This document shows positions 14,123 to 15,667 of a stretch of DNA of 15,667 bases, piece by piece. The translations under genes and the position numbers were made by a program. Position 1 is the first letter of the stretch. Each line of letters starts with the position of its first letter. The notes beneath the pieces were generated by a model. It was given only the letters and a program-made list of their open reading frames with translations. It did no database searches and was not told where the DNA came from. The stretch spans positions 1 through 15,667 of the forward strand of contig CAZMCT010000097.1 of assembly GCA_964564785.1 (NCBI GenBank), given 5' to 3'. Source of the stretch: CAZMCT01 sp964564785 (GTDB taxonomy: Bacteria > Planctomycetota > Phycisphaerae > UBA1845 > Fen-1342).

Positions 14123-14427
14123 CGCTCGCTCTCCTTTCTGACGGCCCCGGTCGTCCAGTCGCGACCGCGGCTGCGCTCTGCTCGGCGCGTCTTCGACCCG
14201 CCGCGCCGCGGGCTCCGGCGCGACGCGCCGCCGAGCATATTATCGTCGCACCGTGCGGGCCGTGAGGGGGGCTGTGCGCAAACCCGCGCCGTCGCACAAT
14301 TTCTGACACCGGGTGAGCCGCGCAGACCGGCCGCCGAAGGCGCAGACGCAGCACGACGCGGAGCGACGGCGAAACCCCCTGCCCCGGAGGGGAACGCGGC
14401 CGGCGCGCCCGGCCGCAGCCGTGAACG
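14123..14427. other. 305-bp intergenic region upstream of the DUF3352-like gene
   Basis: This is the leader of the DUF3352-like gene and the 3' flank of the aminopeptidase gene. An imperfect 12-bp stem, GCTC-GGCGCGTC (14180-14191) with GACGCGCC-gcc-GAGC (14222-14236), lies in the leader. A possible -10 box GATAAT (minus strand, 14239-14244) has no good -35 partner. No gene, RNA or repeat copy is seen in the remaining sequence. Confidence 0.35.
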
Positions 14428-15495
14428 CTACTCGGTGAGCCGGTTCCGCAGGTATTCGAACGGGTCGCCCGCGCTCTCCGCCGCCGCGCGAAAGACCGCC
14501 AGCGAGTCGGCCCAACGGCCGCCGGTCACGTCATGCACCGCCGCAAAAACGTCGAGGTTCAGGTTGTAGCGGCGGTTCGCCAGCATCCACGCGTTGTTCA
14601 CGGGTAGCTCGGCCAAGTAGCTGAACAGGTCGGGGAAGTGAAGGCCCGGCTGCACATCGCGTGTGAAATGCTCCCGCCCGCGCTCGAAGACCGCGGCTCG
14701 CCCGGCGATTTTCTGCGCGCCGCTTCCCGGCCCCGCGTAATACGCCTCGAGGTCCGCGTACAGCTCGACCAGGAACGCGTTGATCGTCTCCCGATCGGCG
14801 TAGTACGCCTCCGCCAGCTCGGGCCAACCCGACTCGTCGCCGTAGTACGCCCGCAGGAAATCGATCGCCCCGCGCTGCCCCACGAACGTCGCCAGCGACT
14901 CGTTGAACACCGTCTCGCCCGGTCGCCAGATCGTGTTGTGCAGCAGCTCGTGGATGATCGTCTCGATCAGCGACAGCTCGCCGCGCTCGAGCATCGTCGA
15001 GCGCACGGGATCCGCAAACACGCCCAGCGTGCTGTAGGCGTCGAGCTCGTAGGTCATCGTGTCGTAGCCGTCCTCAATCAACTGCCGCTCGATCCGCCGC
15101 AGGTAGTCCTCGTCGAAGAACGAAAGGTAGGGCACCTCGCCCACGATCGGAAACCTCCACGTGACCGGGACCAGCGCATCGCGCCGCGCCGCCGAGAGGT
15201 TGAAGGCCAGCGGGTCGCCCTGCGTGTCGTAGAACAGCGTGTACGAGTCGCCCGCCGTCAGACCGATCGAATCGACCGCGAACTGCCGAACCGCGACGAC
15301 CAGCTCCAGCTTGGCCTGCTGCTCGTCGGTCAGCCGCCCCGACGCCAGCACGTCCGCGATCGGTTCGACGTTCCCCTGCACCTGCATCTGCCCCTCGAGC
15401 AGGTGCATCACATACGGCAGCCCCTCGCCGCACCCCGCGCACAGCGAAACAACGAACGCCCACACGACCAGGAAAACCCGCCGTCCGACCGGCAT
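14428..15495 (-). CDS. Predicted aminopeptidase (PF10023-like), exported lipoprotein type
   Basis: 355 residues from the ATG at 15495. An in-frame TTG eight codons upstream is less likely, and GGGAGAGG lies about 7 nt before the ATG. The N-terminus MPVGRRVFLVVWAFVVSLCA, with GC following, is a lipoprotein-like signal with Cys22 as the candidate lipidated residue. The box CAGC is not perfect. The zinc metallopeptidase motif HELLH is at 182-186, followed by FNES (197-200) with Glu199 as the likely third ligand. The surrounding sequence (DAYSTLGVFADPVRSTML; WRFPIVGEVPYLSFFDED) matches the predicted aminopeptidase family, in which these motifs are conserved. Substrate is unknown. No partner gene is close by. 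Confidence 0.85.
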   Translation of the reverse strand: MPVGRRVFLVVWAFVVSLCAGCGEGLPYVMHLLEGQMQVQGNVEPIADVLASGRLTDEQQAKLELVVAVRQFAVDSIGLTAGDSYTLFYDTQGDPLAFNLSAARRDALVPVTWRFPIVGEVPYLSFFDEDYLRRIERQLIEDGYDTMTYELDAYSTLGVFADPVRSTMLERGELSLIETIIHELLHNTIWRPGETVFNESLATFVGQRGAIDFLRAYYGDESGWPELAEAYYADRETINAFLVELYADLEAYYAGPGSGAQKIAGRAAVFERGREHFTRDVQPGLHFPDLFSYLAELPVNNAWMLANRRYNLNLDVFAAVHDVTGGRWADSLAVFRAAAESAGDPFEYLRNRLTE

Positions 15496-15667
15496 CCGCC
15501 ACCTCTCCCGGCGCCGCAACCGCCCGCGCGCAGCTCACCCCTCGATCCGCCGCAATCCTACCGCCCGCGCCGCACCGCCACAACGCGGCCGCCACCATGT
15601 CGCGCCCGATCGAAACGGGCGCACCCGCCGCCGCGCGACCGGCCGGGTTTCAGCCGCCGCCGTGCAC
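15496..15667. other. Upstream flank of the aminopeptidase gene
   Basis: 172 bp of GC-rich sequence to the window edge. It contains the ribosome-binding site of the aminopeptidase gene (15502-15509). I see no promoter that I can defend, and no other gene. Confidence 0.4.

Noticed and set aside
12041..14569. 842-codon open frame on the plus strand, antisense to the DUF3352-like gene
   Set aside because: Composition is Arg/His/Gln/Leu-rich with no family motifs; it is the frame-complement shadow expected opposite a GC-rich gene that has its own signal peptide and ribosome-binding site.

Overview
This window is GC-rich bacterial chromosomal DNA, most likely from a planctomycete (Planctomycetota, possibly an uncultured Phycisphaerae-like lineage). 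I infer this from four things: an EF-Tu with an altered switch I motif that I recall from planctomycetes, a long SecE with several membrane segments, the mix of DUF4097, DUF3352 and Gly-rich exported proteins, and a palindromic intergenic repeat of a type I associate with the phylum. No searches could be run, so the taxonomy is an inference.

Layout. The left edge (1-437, minus) is the 5' part of sucC (succinyl-CoA ligase beta subunit). It diverges from a 580-residue PocR-like/GAF/SpoIIE-type PP2C phosphatase (690-2432, plus). Next come a copy of an ~86-bp palindromic repeat, a DUF4097-type lipoprotein with an 18-residue repeat (2663-3532, minus), and a divergent secreted Gly-rich protein (3945-5246, plus). 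A short intergenic region (5247-5470) holds a terminator-like hairpin and a large 25-bp-arm palindrome.

The centre (5471-11197, all minus) is a translation/secretion locus, read right to left: tRNA-Thr(GGT), tuf, rpmG, tRNA-Trp(CCA), secE, nusG, rplK, rplA, rplJ, rplL. It supplies EF-Tu, ribosomal proteins of the L11/L1/L10/L12 GTPase-centre region, L33, the SecE translocon subunit and the elongation factor NusG. A strong sigma70-like promoter lies before tRNA-Thr, and a second extended -10 promoter lies between nusG and rplK. The rpoB-rpoC genes that usually follow rplL are absent; the array ends at hairpins and a convergent Gly-rich gene.

The right part carries a second copy of the ~86-bp repeat, placed just before a small membrane-anchored Cys-rich protein (11563-12123, plus). 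Then come a secreted DUF3352-like protein of 641 residues (12197-14122, minus) and a lipoprotein-type predicted aminopeptidase with an HExxH motif (14428-15495, minus).

There is no obvious defence island, prophage, CRISPR array or biosynthetic cluster. The most interesting items are the two repeat copies (one forming the leader of a gene), the two-state palindrome after rplL, the EF-Tu switch I variant, and the two exported repeat proteins that share a divergent promoter region.
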